A DNA stretch of 64,000 nt, taken from contig JAGFNK010000236.1 in the NCBI GenBank assembly GCA_025769875.1, forward strand, positions 1-64,000. The letters run 5' to 3'. The translations under genes were made by a program, and so were the position numbers. The notes under the pieces are model-generated. The model saw nothing but the letters and a program-made list of their open reading frames with translations. It was not told the DNA's origin and ran no database searches. This stretch comes from Russula earlei. Lineage: Eukaryota; Basidiomycota; Agaricomycetes; Russulales; Russulaceae. Of this stretch, positions 46,545-57,373 are shown one piece after another (within the stretch, counting starts at the first letter, position 1; each line of letters opens with the position of its first letter).

Positions 46545-47075
46545 GATCAAACAAGGAGGAGGTCTTAGTACTGCGTGCTATTTTTCGTACTGGTCGACTC
46601 GAGGCTGTGACTCTTTTCCCTATCTGCAGTCGTTTGGATCGCGGGACATTAAGGTCGACGCCAGCCGGATGTACCAGAAGATGAGGCCGATTAGCAATGT
46701 GGTGGGTACAAGATAACTGCGCCGGCGATTCGTCCCGCATGCGACTTATCATCTTGATTTGAGTTTGGCTCAAGGTGGGGTGCTGGAAAACTACCGAGGT
46801 TGTCGACGACGCTTGGATGGTCGCGACAGCGGTTGGTATAACTTTTGGAGAATCTGGGCATAAGGAGAGGAAGGAAGGAAGGAAGGAAGGAAGGAAGGAA
46901 GGAAGGAAGAGGTGATATTCCAAGTTTTGACTTTCTGCACCACTTCGGGAAGTTTCAGCGCAAAGATAACATATAACACTGGAACATGGAAGCAAAAATA
47001 CACCACCACAGGAAGATAAGCCCAATGATGCACCCGTGACAGTCGAGGGATTGTCATCGGATGTCTGTAACCAAA
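46545..47075 (-). pseudogene. Degenerate 3' fragment H of the membrane-protein family
   Basis: Inverted counterpart of fragment C (6985-7690), with the same stalk sequence (IQASSTTS) and frame-shifted helix. A GGAA microsatellite at 46867-46909, seen as CCTT on the coding strand, has expanded in the pyrimidine tract before the stalk exon. In C this tract is short. Confidence 0.68.
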
Positions 47076-47429
47076 GTGTCAGAGGAAGTTAAGAAAAATA
47101 TGAGGAGATGTGGGTAGGATCGGCATCGAAAGCGGGAACGGAGACAACATCTATCTAGCTGCTCACTTCTGTGATCCCACTCCCGGAGCGTTCCCACGTA
47201 CACGCCGAACCCACAGATATCCCCAACCCTAAGGTATACAACACTTGGCAGAGACTAAATCAGGACGATGTACTGGTATAGTCGAGGTGACGCATTGGAG
47301 AGCTCTGGATTGATTCCACTGCTCGCCCTGGAAGGTGAAGATGCGCTCGTGTACACGCAGGGCGTATGGTACTGTTTTAGGAGTCGGCCGGTATCTTACT
47401 GAGGAAGGTGGATAGTTCGAAGGCAGCTA

Positions 47430-48097
47430 GTCAAGGAAAGTTGAAAATGGGGCTCTGGAATGCGCGATGCGCCTTGCACGCCCTCGGAAACGGCACATCG
47501 GGCACCTGCGATTTGGCATGAAAGTTTAATGATGAAAGGAGCGTACCAGATATGTATAAAGAGCACCACATCCTGTTGCGTATGCCATAGCTGACCGAAC
47601 TGAGTCCGCAGGCCGTTCTCGCGTACGATTGGAAGCTTGCGTGAGCGGTGCGGCGCTCGACATTCCTGTCACTCTTGACTCTGAAAGCGCACGTCGATGT
47701 GTGTGCCCATACCTCTCTATTGTTATGTCGCTCAAGTGACGAATAGGGCAAGGTGTCGCGGCGCCGCGAGTGCCGCTGAGGGGGAGACAATGTCGAGTCG
47801 ACATCGAGTCGACATGTTTTCAACATGAGAGGAAAGTGAAAATGCAGACCGCGAGGTCGAATTGGACGTCGTACTTGATGGGCGCTACAATCGGTTGTAC
47901 AGAACGTGGGATGGAATGCGGAAGTTGGGGATGGTGGGCTGTGGGTGGCAGGGTTAATCTAAAGGTAAAATCTGAGACAACCCAAGAAGGGTCGAGAGCG
48001 AGGTCAACGTAGAAAATCAAAACCGAAGAAAAAGTTCTTCTAAAGGAATAGAAGGTTCGTGAGGGAGCCCGTCTGGAGCGCAAAAGCGATGTCACCG
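47430..48097 (-). other. Inverted copy of the unidentified relic
   Basis: Reverse complement of about 5953-6650, including the MSSAAPLTQASN frame (near 47700-47590). Similarity stops at about 48097; the next piece of the left arm (5833-5945) is found at 53508-53640, beyond the copia-2 insertion. Confidence 0.55.
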
Positions 48098-48222
48098 GAG
48101 CTCGTCGCGTTGGACGAATCTAATGTCGACAGCTCACGAAGAACCGAGAAACGCCAGCAAAGCATAGAGCTGGCACATTGAAGTGGCACCGAAATATTCC
48201 CGTGTTTGTGTATATAACATGT

Positions 48223-48472
48223 TGTTGAAGCTAAAGGAAGCTTTGCTCAGTCTTGTGTGTGAAAGACTATATTGGTTAGTTATCTAACCTATAGGGATGA
48301 TAGCTATGTACAGTATTAGCTTTAAAGGAGTGTAAAGGAATGTGTAGTACTGACCTCAGTCTTGTGTGTAAAAGACTGAGGAAACGAACGCGATAACTAA
48401 ATTATTCTAATTATTTACACGTACGGTCCGGATTGTCCGTTCGCGCGGCACTTAGCGGCTGCACGTCCAACA
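48223..48472 (-). repeat. 3' LTR of copia-2
   Basis: 250 bp; three differences from 52532-52781, two of them CG versus CA. Confidence 0.93.
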
Positions 48473-48479
48473 CGCCCCC

Positions 48480-51400
48480 TCAGCCCGAGTGGTGCGCGTT
48501 CCCTCCCATCTCCATCGCGAAGACGTTTGTACTTCTCGTGGCTGGGACCTTTTGTCAATACACCAGATATTTCCCCTTCTGATGGAGTGTAAGTAAGATT
48601 GATCCCCTGCAAGTTGACTCTTTGCTGCAAGAAGTGGTGTTGCACCTCAGCGCATTTGGTGTGGTCGTGGAACTTGAGGTTCCTGGCAATGGCAATGGTC
48701 GACTGGTTGTCGATGTGGGGAGATCATGAGGAGATGGGTGTCTTGACCCAATCCGGTGAGTAATTGCCTCAGCCTTGCAGCTTCTTCGGCAGCGCATGCG
48801 CCCGTGGTGTGCTCTGCCTCGGTGCTCAAGGGTGCAACTGGGGCATGCTCCCTTCGGCTCCAGTTTATGGCCCCACCTGTCAGTATTTAGATGAAGTCCA
48901 AGGTAGACTTTGCCGGTCCAGTTGGGGTCGACATATCTGACTGGGATCAGCTGGGTGCTGGAGTCACGCTGGAAGGTCGGGAGGTGATCGCTCGTACCTC
49001 GGGCGTACTGGGTCACCCGTTTGCATGTGCATTGGTGGCGATTCCCTGGGCACGCTTCTGTGAAGATCTCGTCCATCAAGTCTCCATTTAGGTGGGTGGA
49101 CTCAATGTCCATACGATGGACTTCTAGGCTTCGTTCTGCGGCTAGGGCCAGGGTGCAAGGGAGTGCCGGTCTTTTGACGGCACGACTTCGTCGGGGTCGT
49201 TGCCCTCGACTTAGGTGAGTCCCTGTGTGATAATGCGGGCCTTGCATTTTCGAATTTTGTGATTTGACCTTTTCATTTGGAAGGTCTACTTGCGTCCCCG
49301 CTGCGGCTCCGTTCTGTGGGCACGGCATGGTTTTAGGAACGCCTGTGTCTTCGGACATGTGTTTCTCCTCGTTGCGCACCTTTGCCCACTCTGCAGAATC
49401 TGCACGGGCTGTCGCCTCGGCGTAGGACTTGGGATTAGCTGGCAACATTTTGTGTGCTGCATTTCCCTGCTTGGTACATCTCATTTGGTGCTCATGCGGG
49501 ATGGCGGAATGGCAAGCATCCTTGTCACAAACAGGTGCATGTGTGGTGCATTTGGGGAACATTTCAGATTGTGAGGAATCTAGGTCCTTGGGTGCATTGT
49601 TAAACACATTGCTGTGTGTCTTGCGGTTCGGTGTGCAGTGCCATTTCTGCTTCCACTTCATCCAACTCCTCCGCTTCGTCACCGTGGTCGAGTGTGAGCG
49701 GGCGCATAGCATGCTTTGGTCGTCCCGTGGTGGATTGTGCAGGTGGGCTTTCTGCCTTGTGAGTTGTAGGCTGACTATGTGGTGCTGCAGGCTTAACGGG
49801 CAGGGCATCGCCTGCTCCGACGCCTTGCAGTTTGGGGTGCGGCGACTGTTCCGCGCTGTCCGCCTGTCTCAGGCTGAATGGGCAGAAGCTTGTCTGCTCT
49901 GACGCCTTGCGGCTTTGCGTGCAGTGGCACTTCCGCGCTGTCCGCCGGTTTCGCCTTCTCTGCCCCCTCAATCCTGCTCTCCTTTCCCCATCCCTGGCGC
50001 TTTCAGCTGCGTCGTCAAATTCGAGGATCACGTGCTCGATGCGCGATGTGGGGCCCCCTTCGTCGAATACGACGTCGCAGGGTTCAGGGATGTGGGGGGT
50101 GGTGTGATGTGCAGGCTTGTATGCCTGATGGTTATATGTGTGGCCCGGGGACATGTGCACCAGCGACCTTCGGGTCAACTTGGTGAGTCTCTTCTCCGGG
50201 GCATGCATGGACGCGCGCGTTCCAAGGACGTGCAGCCGAGAGGGGTCAGGGTTGTCCCCGCTCCATGCCTCTTCGAGCATCAAGTCGTCCAAGGCGCGCA
50301 TGGATGGTTTGCATCTGTACGTGTCGCCTGGACCCTATTAAGAGGTGTCCGGGTCGCGTGTTCTGCGGCTTTGATGTGTTGTGGCGTACCCGGGGTGTTA
50401 ATTTGATGCATGCATCCCCTTTCAGCTAGGGATGTTTGTGCTTCTCGCCCTGGTGTGTTCGCCCCCTCCATCCAATCGGAGGATCTTCAAGCGTTGGCCG
50501 GCCTTGGGCTCAACGCGTGCGGTGTGTGGTTGGAGGTGCTGGGGTGCTTCCGATTTGCGCTTCAGCCCACCGGCGTGTTCCCGCGGTTCCGTTTTTGCCC
50601 AGTCGGAAAGCTGGGGTGTTCTAGTAGGTGGTTTCCCAGATGTGTCTGAGAGGTCCCAGTCTAACGCGGTGTCAGCGCGCGTTTCCGGTGTCTTCAGGGT
50701 CTCGCTTGTTTCTATGCCTTTGACCATTTCTTTTTGTAGCATTTGTGTTGCATGGTCAGAAGCTGAGTGTCCGACATGTTGGTGCCAAGTGTCGAGGGAG
50801 GCCTTGGAGGCCATTGTGCGTGCGGTAAGGGCAGCTTCAAATTTGTGGCTGCCTTCCGCGAGGGATTGGTCTAGTGTCGCTGTGCGCGCTGACTCAGGTT
50901 TGGCTGTTTGCATGGCCATGATGTACAAGCTTTCATGTAATGTTCCCTCACATATCAATTGGTTCTTGTCATATATTCCACAGGTCTCTCCCCGGAATTG
51001 CACTGCCACCCCATGTTGGATGAAATGGGAGACCGATAAGAGGTTCCCTTTGAGGTCTGGGACATACAGGACATCGTGGAGTAATGCGATACTCCGCGCA
51101 CCATTTGTGTGCATCCGGACTCATATTTTCCTGGTTCCGGTGGCGGTTATGGCACCATTGTTGCCTAAGGCAACTAGAATGGGTGATGCGAGTGGGGTGA
51201 GGTGTATGAACCAATCACGATGGGATGTCATGATGCACGAGGTTCTAGAGTTGAGGAGCCAGCTGTCTCTGAGATCAGCGGCTCGTAGCTGCTCCTGAGT
51301 CGTGGCCGCGCGGATCGGCTCATCTTCGACTGCCAGATGTAATGAGATGCTGTTATCGGATGTGGGGACATATGCGATGGCAGCGCTGGCTGGTAGCTGA

Positions 51401-52462
51401 GCTGCAGGCGTCGCTACGATGTGCGCGCTTGTGCCGGTCCCAGTGGTCGTGGGTGTCGCTGTGTTGTGCGCACCCATGCCAGTCATAGCGGGCGTGGGCA
51501 TCGCTGTGTTGTGTGCACCTGTGCCAGTCATAGCGGGCGTGGGCGTCGCTGTGTTGTGCGCACCTGTGCCAGTCATAGCGGGCGTGGGCATTGCTGTGTT
51601 GTGCGCAATCGTGCCAGTCCTAGCTGCTGCTGCTTTGTCCTCTGGTTTTCCATGAATTTTCCAGCATTTGTGTGTATTGTGCCCCCTGCGTCTGCAGTGA
51701 GTGCACTTCGGTGTGCGTTTCTCGTTCTGCGCCTCCCGGTCCTTTCCCATTTGGGCCGCCTTTGCATGGTGAGGTGTGGCCATGTCATTGGTCAATCGGA
51801 TCCAACGCTCCTCGTGGAGGATGCGGTCCGTGATGTGCTCGGCTGTTAGATGGCTGGGTGGCGTCGAGTGAAGAGTGGCCTTGAGTTTGGCCATCTTTTC
51901 TGGTAGCGCGAGAATTAGCATCCAGATGAGGACTTTCTCGTCTATTGGGTAACCAAATTTCTCAAGGGTTCGGGCGGCGTGTAGCTGTCATAATATCTGG
52001 GGAGCCATGGGTTCCATTTCGGTGAATGTAGCCTGGTATAGGTCCATCAGTAGGTGTGTGACGCATTGCTCGCCCTTCCCGGCAAAGTGCTTTTCAAGTG
52101 TGTCCCAAGTGTTTTTGGCTCCAGCAATGCCTAGGGCAGTGTTGAGAGCGTGCCTGTTTAACGTCAGTAAAATGTGGGCAGTGTGCTTCGCGATCTTTCT
52201 GCTCCCAGTTGGCGAAGCCGCTCGGGTCATTGCTGGGGTCTGGTTTTGAGTATGTCCCTCTTATGATTTCCATCAGGCCGTTTGTTTTGAACCGTGCCTC
52301 TATATTAGCTTTCCATTGTGTGTACGTGACTGTGCCACCTTCGAAGAGTGGTCCATCGTAACCGTGTTGGCCGCCCATGTAAATTTTTCCCGCAGCTCCT
52401 ACAGTGGGAGCGTGGCTGCCTCTCGAGGGTGCAACGTTTGCGGTTGCTGTGGGGGCGCTCAT
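48480..52462 (-). pseudogene. copia-2 gag-pol remnant
   Basis: On the minus strand: a Gag start (MSAPTATANVAPSRGS), then a frame change near 52230, then zinc knuckle CTHCRRRGHNTHKC and four 15-residue repeats (AHNTAxPTPAMTGTG). The protease site reads NSRTSC where DSGAS is expected. There is a Gag-pre-integrase region (TWHQHVGH), integrase pieces (LRLDGGGEH, then ALDDLMLEEAWSG), reverse transcriptase with MDIESTHLNGD, and RNase H scraps (HRGRAHHGRMRC). The segment that should hold the catalytic YVDD is deleted. Many frame changes make it non-coding as a whole. Confidence 0.85.
51420..51610 (-). repeat. 45-bp tandem repeat in copia-2 gag
   Basis: About four copies of a 45-bp unit encoding AHNTAxPTPAMTGTG on the minus strand, between the zinc knuckle and the protease remnant. 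The plus-strand shadow frame is not a gene. Confidence 0.85.
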
Positions 52463-52531
52463 GGCGTTTCGTTGCGCGATTTGGAAGCTGGTGGGAGTTT
52501 GTGATGTCAGGGATGACCAGGTCTCATAATC

Positions 52532-52781
52532 TGTTGAAGCTAAAGGAAGCTTTGCTCAGTCTTGTGTGTGAAAGACTATATTGGTTAGTTATCTAACCTA
52601 TAGGGATGATAGCTATGTACAGTATTAGCTTTAAAGGAGTGTAAAGGAATGTGTAGTACTGACCTCAGTCTTGTGTGTAAAAGACTGAGGAAACGAACGC
52701 AATAACTAAATTATTCTAATGATTTACACGTACGGTCCGGATTGTCCGTTCGCACGGCACTTAGCGGCTGCACGTCCAACA
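52532..52781 (-). repeat. 5' LTR of copia-2
   Basis: 250 bp; followed outward by the CATGT duplication. Confidence 0.93.
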
Positions 52782-52831
52782 CATGTAGCCTGCACGCCAT
52801 ATAGACCTCAAGTCAAATCTCCTGTCTCTTA

Positions 52832-53385
52832 GGCCCCTTTTACCAACCGAGAATTCTTGAATCTTGAACTTGAACTTGGATTTTGGGATTTTCCGGGAGT
52901 GACAGGAATGACAGGTGTGATGTAAGTGACATAATAAACTAATATGAGTCCATTTCAAATATGAGTTATTTTTTGGTGTGATTTGCTGGGTTTACATGTG
53001 ATATGTAAAATATTTTTTCTAACCCTTCCTTCCACTCCTTCCAAGTGGGGTATTGCAAGCATGTCATTAAGGCAGAATATGTGTCACTGATGTGTGGGTG
53101 CACATCTTTGTGCAAATTTTGTATGTGCAACTCTGGTGAAAATGGGGCTGCAAGCACCCAGATGTTGAGCTCGAGGTGGACTGCTCGCCACCGAGTTTGA
53201 TGCTGACACATCATGTGTAACCCCATATATATGAATATGCAAATGACAACAAAAACAAATGCATATTAATTTATTATATACATCATATCACTTACATCAC
53301 TCCTGTCACTCCTGTCACTCCCGGAAAATCCTGAAATCCAAGTTCAAGTTCAAGATTCAAGAATTCTTGGTTGGTAAAAGGGGCC
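52832..53385. mobile_element. 554-bp PIF-like MITE
   Basis: Ends GGCCCCTTTTACCAACCGAG and its inverse match the PIF element's termini, with TTA duplicated at 52829-52831 and 53386-53388. The AATTCTTGAA..CTTGAACTTG subterminal sequence is shared with 10458-10530. No coding capacity; it could be moved by a PIF transposase of this family. Confidence 0.9.
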
Positions 53386-53507
53386 TTAGTCTCATAGCCT
53401 CTCAATTGTAGTCTCATTTCTGCTCACAAGCGTTGGGAACGCTTACTTGTACATCTATCACTATTCAAGTCTCTCGTTATCATCGCTACCCCAAGTGATG
53501 GTGACAG

Positions 53508-53640
53508 GTGACGTGCGCATTGACAAGGAATGTGATGACGATGTGCCGTCGAAGGTGCATTAGTCTGAAAAAAAAAAGGAACAGAAGAAAGAGGTAAAAC
53601 ATACGCAAGATCGAGTCACAGAGGCGAGCATGTACATCAA
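53508..53640 (-). repeat. Outermost piece of the right duplication arm
   Basis: Reverse complement matches 5833-5955, including the T-run and the GCGCATCGTCATCACATTCC-like segment. It shows the inverted duplication extends past copia-2 and the MITE. Confidence 0.65.
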
Positions 53641-53815
53641 TGAGGCAATCTTGAATGTCATTCGAGTACATCTCCCCCGACACCAAACTCACATTTCCAT
53701 AAAAGGAGATTCTTACAAATCTTATCACGTAGCTGACAGTCTTTCACATTTCGCCGTGGGTTGAATTACCATAAAAGGTGATTGTGTTGGCAAGAGAATT
53801 GGGACTTTGATCACG

Positions 53816-55399
53816 CGTTACTGTTGTTTTCACGTGACCTTGCACTTGCCATTTTTGGATGTCATTTCAAGTGTGAAAATAAAACTGCTATATCTCAACA
53901 GTTTCTCAACAAATTGCCTTGAAACTTTGACAGGAGAACCTTATATGTTGTATCTAGGTGCAGCTAAAATATGGGAGCCTAATATTTAGTGCTTGAAATG
54001 TTGATTTTCGGGTGGTGACATGAGTGCAAAACTTTGAACTGTCATATCTCAACTGTTTCTGAACAGATTGACTTGAAACTTCGACAGTGGGATCCCATGT
54101 ACTGTATCTAGGTGCAGCCCAAGAGTTGGGGTCTGATTCTTAGTTTTTGAAGTTTCAGTTTTTGGGTGTGATCTGAGTTCGAAATTTCAATCTGCCATTT
54201 CTCAACCGTTTCTCAATGGATTGTCTTGAAACTTGGACAGTGGAACCTCATGTACTGTAGCTAGATGTTTCACTCGTTGGATGTTCACATTTTGGGGTGC
54301 CAACCCCAAGCATGATAATATTACATTATCCCTACAGCTGAATCCATCCATGATATGATATGACTATTACAACTGTACTGCATGAGAAGGGCACACTTAA
54401 GTTCATGGGGCTGGACAAGGACTGAGGGAAGAGTGAAAGAGACAAAATTGAAATGATGACGCGAGGCATGCGTTGAGGCAGCAATAGGCATTGGCACGGG
54501 TACATGTGCGTGTAGCTTCTTCAGTGAGTCTTCGGCCTCATGCGCGCATGGTCACATCATTGCAAAGGGGTGTGTGCATGTTCTGAGGTGTTGCCATGTG
54601 TTGGAACGCAGGCACAGTGCAGGGAAGCAGGAGGGAGGAGTGTGCTTGCGTCATGTGTCAAATGTGTCATCACAACATGGTGTTGCCAGGTGTCGGCCGT
54701 GTTGCTGATATTGGTGCTGCTGCTGTTGTTGTTGTTGTTGATCCTGGTGCTGCTGTCATGGCAGAGGCTGAGGCGTGGTCGTTTGAGGCAATGGGGTGGC
54801 GAGAGGCAAGGGCGTAGGCGATGGCATTATGTAAAGGCATGAGCATCTGAGGGGGTGACTTGCATGTTGCTCGTGCTGTCATCTTGTGGGCGTGGCGACG
54901 AGGTCTTCACCACTGCAGGTGATGGCAGCGCTTGTGGGTGAGGTTGTACGTATGGATGGGGATGCAGTGGAAGGGGAGGAGTGGTGCGGCGTGGTGCTTG
55001 CATCGGTGACTTCTCCTGTGGCGACATCATGGTGGCGGCTGGTGATCTTTCCGTGGGGCAGCGTCGAGGTAATGATGGGTGATGCTGGACGTGCGGGAAC
55101 CGCAGGGACGATGGGAGCGGGCAATGTGAAGGCATGACATTTCAGCAACTGTACCCACTGTTACAGGGCAGGGTGGGGAACGTGGCGGCGTGGGTTTTGC
55201 CTGGAGTCGCGTAGAAGCACGGCTGTGTGTGCGCATATGTTGGGCAGCAGAGAGGTGATGTCATGCTGGGCAGGAGAGCGGGTAAATGCACACATGCACC
55301 AAGGGGGTCCAGGGGGTGTGATCCATTCGTTGTGAAGGGAAGTAGGATTTTCACATCCTCAGAAAGTGCCGAAGAGTGTCCTGCCGGTGAGAAGGGACG
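53816..55399 (+). repeat. Left arm of a large palindrome
   Basis: 1,584 bp, matching the reverse complement of 55791-57373 with scattered single-base differences. It carries low-complexity frames with the SIRTTSPTSAAITCSGED segment shared with repeat family R. A further flank (53750-53803) pairs with 58411-58463 outside the right arm. Confidence 0.9.
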
Positions 55400-55790
55400 A
55401 GCTATAAGAAAAGCACCAGGAGACCTATGTAGGAATAAGTCGGATCGCTTGTCTCTCTCTTGTTTTCCTATCTGTAGTCTCGTATTTGCAATCACGGTTC
55501 TGGATTTTCGCTTGTGCATGCTAGCACTTGGAGTGCTTACTTGCACATTCTCACGGCTACGTATTGCTTATCCAAGTGGTGGTGACATTGTGCGTGTACC
55601 TTTGGCTGATCCCACCCCCAGTCCGTATCACCCAGGTCTCTCCTGGAGGCAACCGCAACAGGAAGCAAGATGATTTGTATCAATTGATGGCAATCCGGGA
55701 GACCTTTGAAGAGGCAGGTCTACTTCTTGCATCCTCAACATTGGAGTCCAAGGCACCTCTGAGTGACATCACTGTGGACATGTCGCACTT
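55400..55790 (+). pseudogene. Nudix hydrolase exon (NUDT19-like) in the palindrome loop
   Basis: The frame contains ITQVSPGGNRNRKQDD followed by MAIRETFEEAGLLLASS. The second part fits the conserved half of the Nudix box (REUxEExGU). Its SPGGN..QDD context is closest to the NUDT19/acyl-CoA diphosphatase type I know from fungi. A likely acceptor (CACCCAG) precedes it. Only one exon is recognisable, about 60 residues, so it is a gene fragment trapped between the palindrome arms. Nudix enzymes cleave nucleoside diphosphate derivatives; this piece cannot. Confidence 0.7.
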
Positions 55791-57373
55791 GTCCCTTCTC
55801 ACCAGCAGGACACTCTTTGGTGCTTTCTGAGGATGTGAAAATCCTACTTCCCTTCACAACGAATGGATCACACCCCCTGGACCCCCTTGGTGCATGCGCG
55901 CATTTACCCGCTCTCCTGCCTGGCATGACATCACCTCTCTGCTGCCCAATGTATGCGCGCACACAGCCACACTTCTATGCAACTCCAGGCAAAACCCACG
56001 CCACCATGTTCCCCACCCTGCCCTGTAACAGCAGGTACAGTTGCTGAAATGTCATGCCTTCACATTGCCCGCTCCCATCGTCCCTGCAGTTCCCGCATGT
56101 CCAGCATCACCCATCATTACCTCGACGCTGCCCTGCAGAAAGATCACCAGCCACCACCATGATGTCGCCACAGGAGAAGTTGCCGATGCAAGCACCACGC
56201 TGCACCACTCCTCCCCTTCCACTGCATCCCCATCCATACGTACAACCTCACCCACAAGCGCTGCCATCACCTGCAGTGGTGAAGACCTCGTCGCCACGCC
56301 CAAAAGATGACAGCACGAGCAACATGCAAGTCACCCCCTCAGATGCTCATGCCTTTCCATAATGCCATCGCCTATGCCCTTGCCTCTCGCCACCCCATTG
56401 CCTCAAACAACCATGCCTCAGCCTCTGCCATGACAGCAGCACCAGGATCAACAACAACAACAGCAGCAGCAGCACCAATATCAGCAACACGGCCGACACC
56501 TGGCAACACCATGTCGTGATGACACATTTGACACATGACGCAAGCACACTCCTCCCTCCTGCTTCCCTGCACTGTGCCTGCATTCCAACACATGGCAACA
56601 CCTCAGAATGTGCACACCCCCCTTTGCGATGATATGACCATGCGCGCATGAGGCCGAAGACTCACTGAAGAAGCTACATGCACATGTACCCATGCCGATG
56701 CCTATTGCTGCCTCGACACATGCCTCGTGTCATCATTTCAATTTTGTCTCTTTCACTCTTCCCTCAGTCCTTGTCCAGCCCCATGAACTTAAGTGTGCCC
56801 TTCTCATGCGGTACAGTTGTAATAGTCATATCATATCATGGATGGATTCAGCTGTAGGGATAATGTAATATTATCATGCTTGGGGTTGGCACCCCAAAAT
56901 GTGAACATCCAACGAGTGAAACATCTAGCTACAGTACATGAGGTTCCACTGTCCAAGTTTCAAGACAATCCATTGAGAAACGGTTGAGAAATGGCAGATT
57001 GAAATTTCGAACTCAGATCACACCCAAAAACTGAAACTTCAAAAACTAAGAATCAGACCCCAACTCTTGGGCTGCACCTAGATACAGTACATGGGATCCC
57101 ACTGTCGAAGTTTCAAGTCAATCTGTTCAGAAACAGTTGAGATATGACAGTTCAAAGTTTTGCACTCATGTCACCACCCGAAAATCAACATTTCAAGCAC
57201 TAAATATTAGGCTCCCATATTTTAGCTGCACCTAGATACAACATATAAGGTTCTCCTGTCAAAGTTTCAAGGCAATTTGTTGAGAAACTGTTGAGATATA
57301 GCAGTTTTATTTTCGCACTTGAAATGACATCCAAAAATGGCAAGTGCAAGGTCACGTGAAAACAACAGTAACG
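55791..57373 (-). repeat. Right arm of the large palindrome
   Basis: 1,583 bp inverted copy of 53816-55399. Its outer end is cut by the FAR1-like insertion at 57374, after which the arm's flank resumes at 58411. Confidence 0.9.

Larger units (their letters stand above)
48223..52781 (-). mobile_element. Ty1/copia element with nearly identical LTRs (copia-2)
   Basis: Two 250-bp LTRs (48223-48472 and 52532-52781) start TGTTGAAGC and end GTCCAACA, differing at three bases. Target duplications CATGT (48218-48222 and 52782-52786) are perfect. The internal coding region is badly degraded, in contrast with the young LTRs. The candidate primer-binding sequence GATTATGAGACCTGG is shared with copia-1. 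Confidence 0.95.

Noticed and set aside
49290..51298. Plus-strand frames over copia-2 (up to 288 residues)
   Set aside because: They are antisense to recognisable copia integrase and Gag remnants and have no protein-family character.
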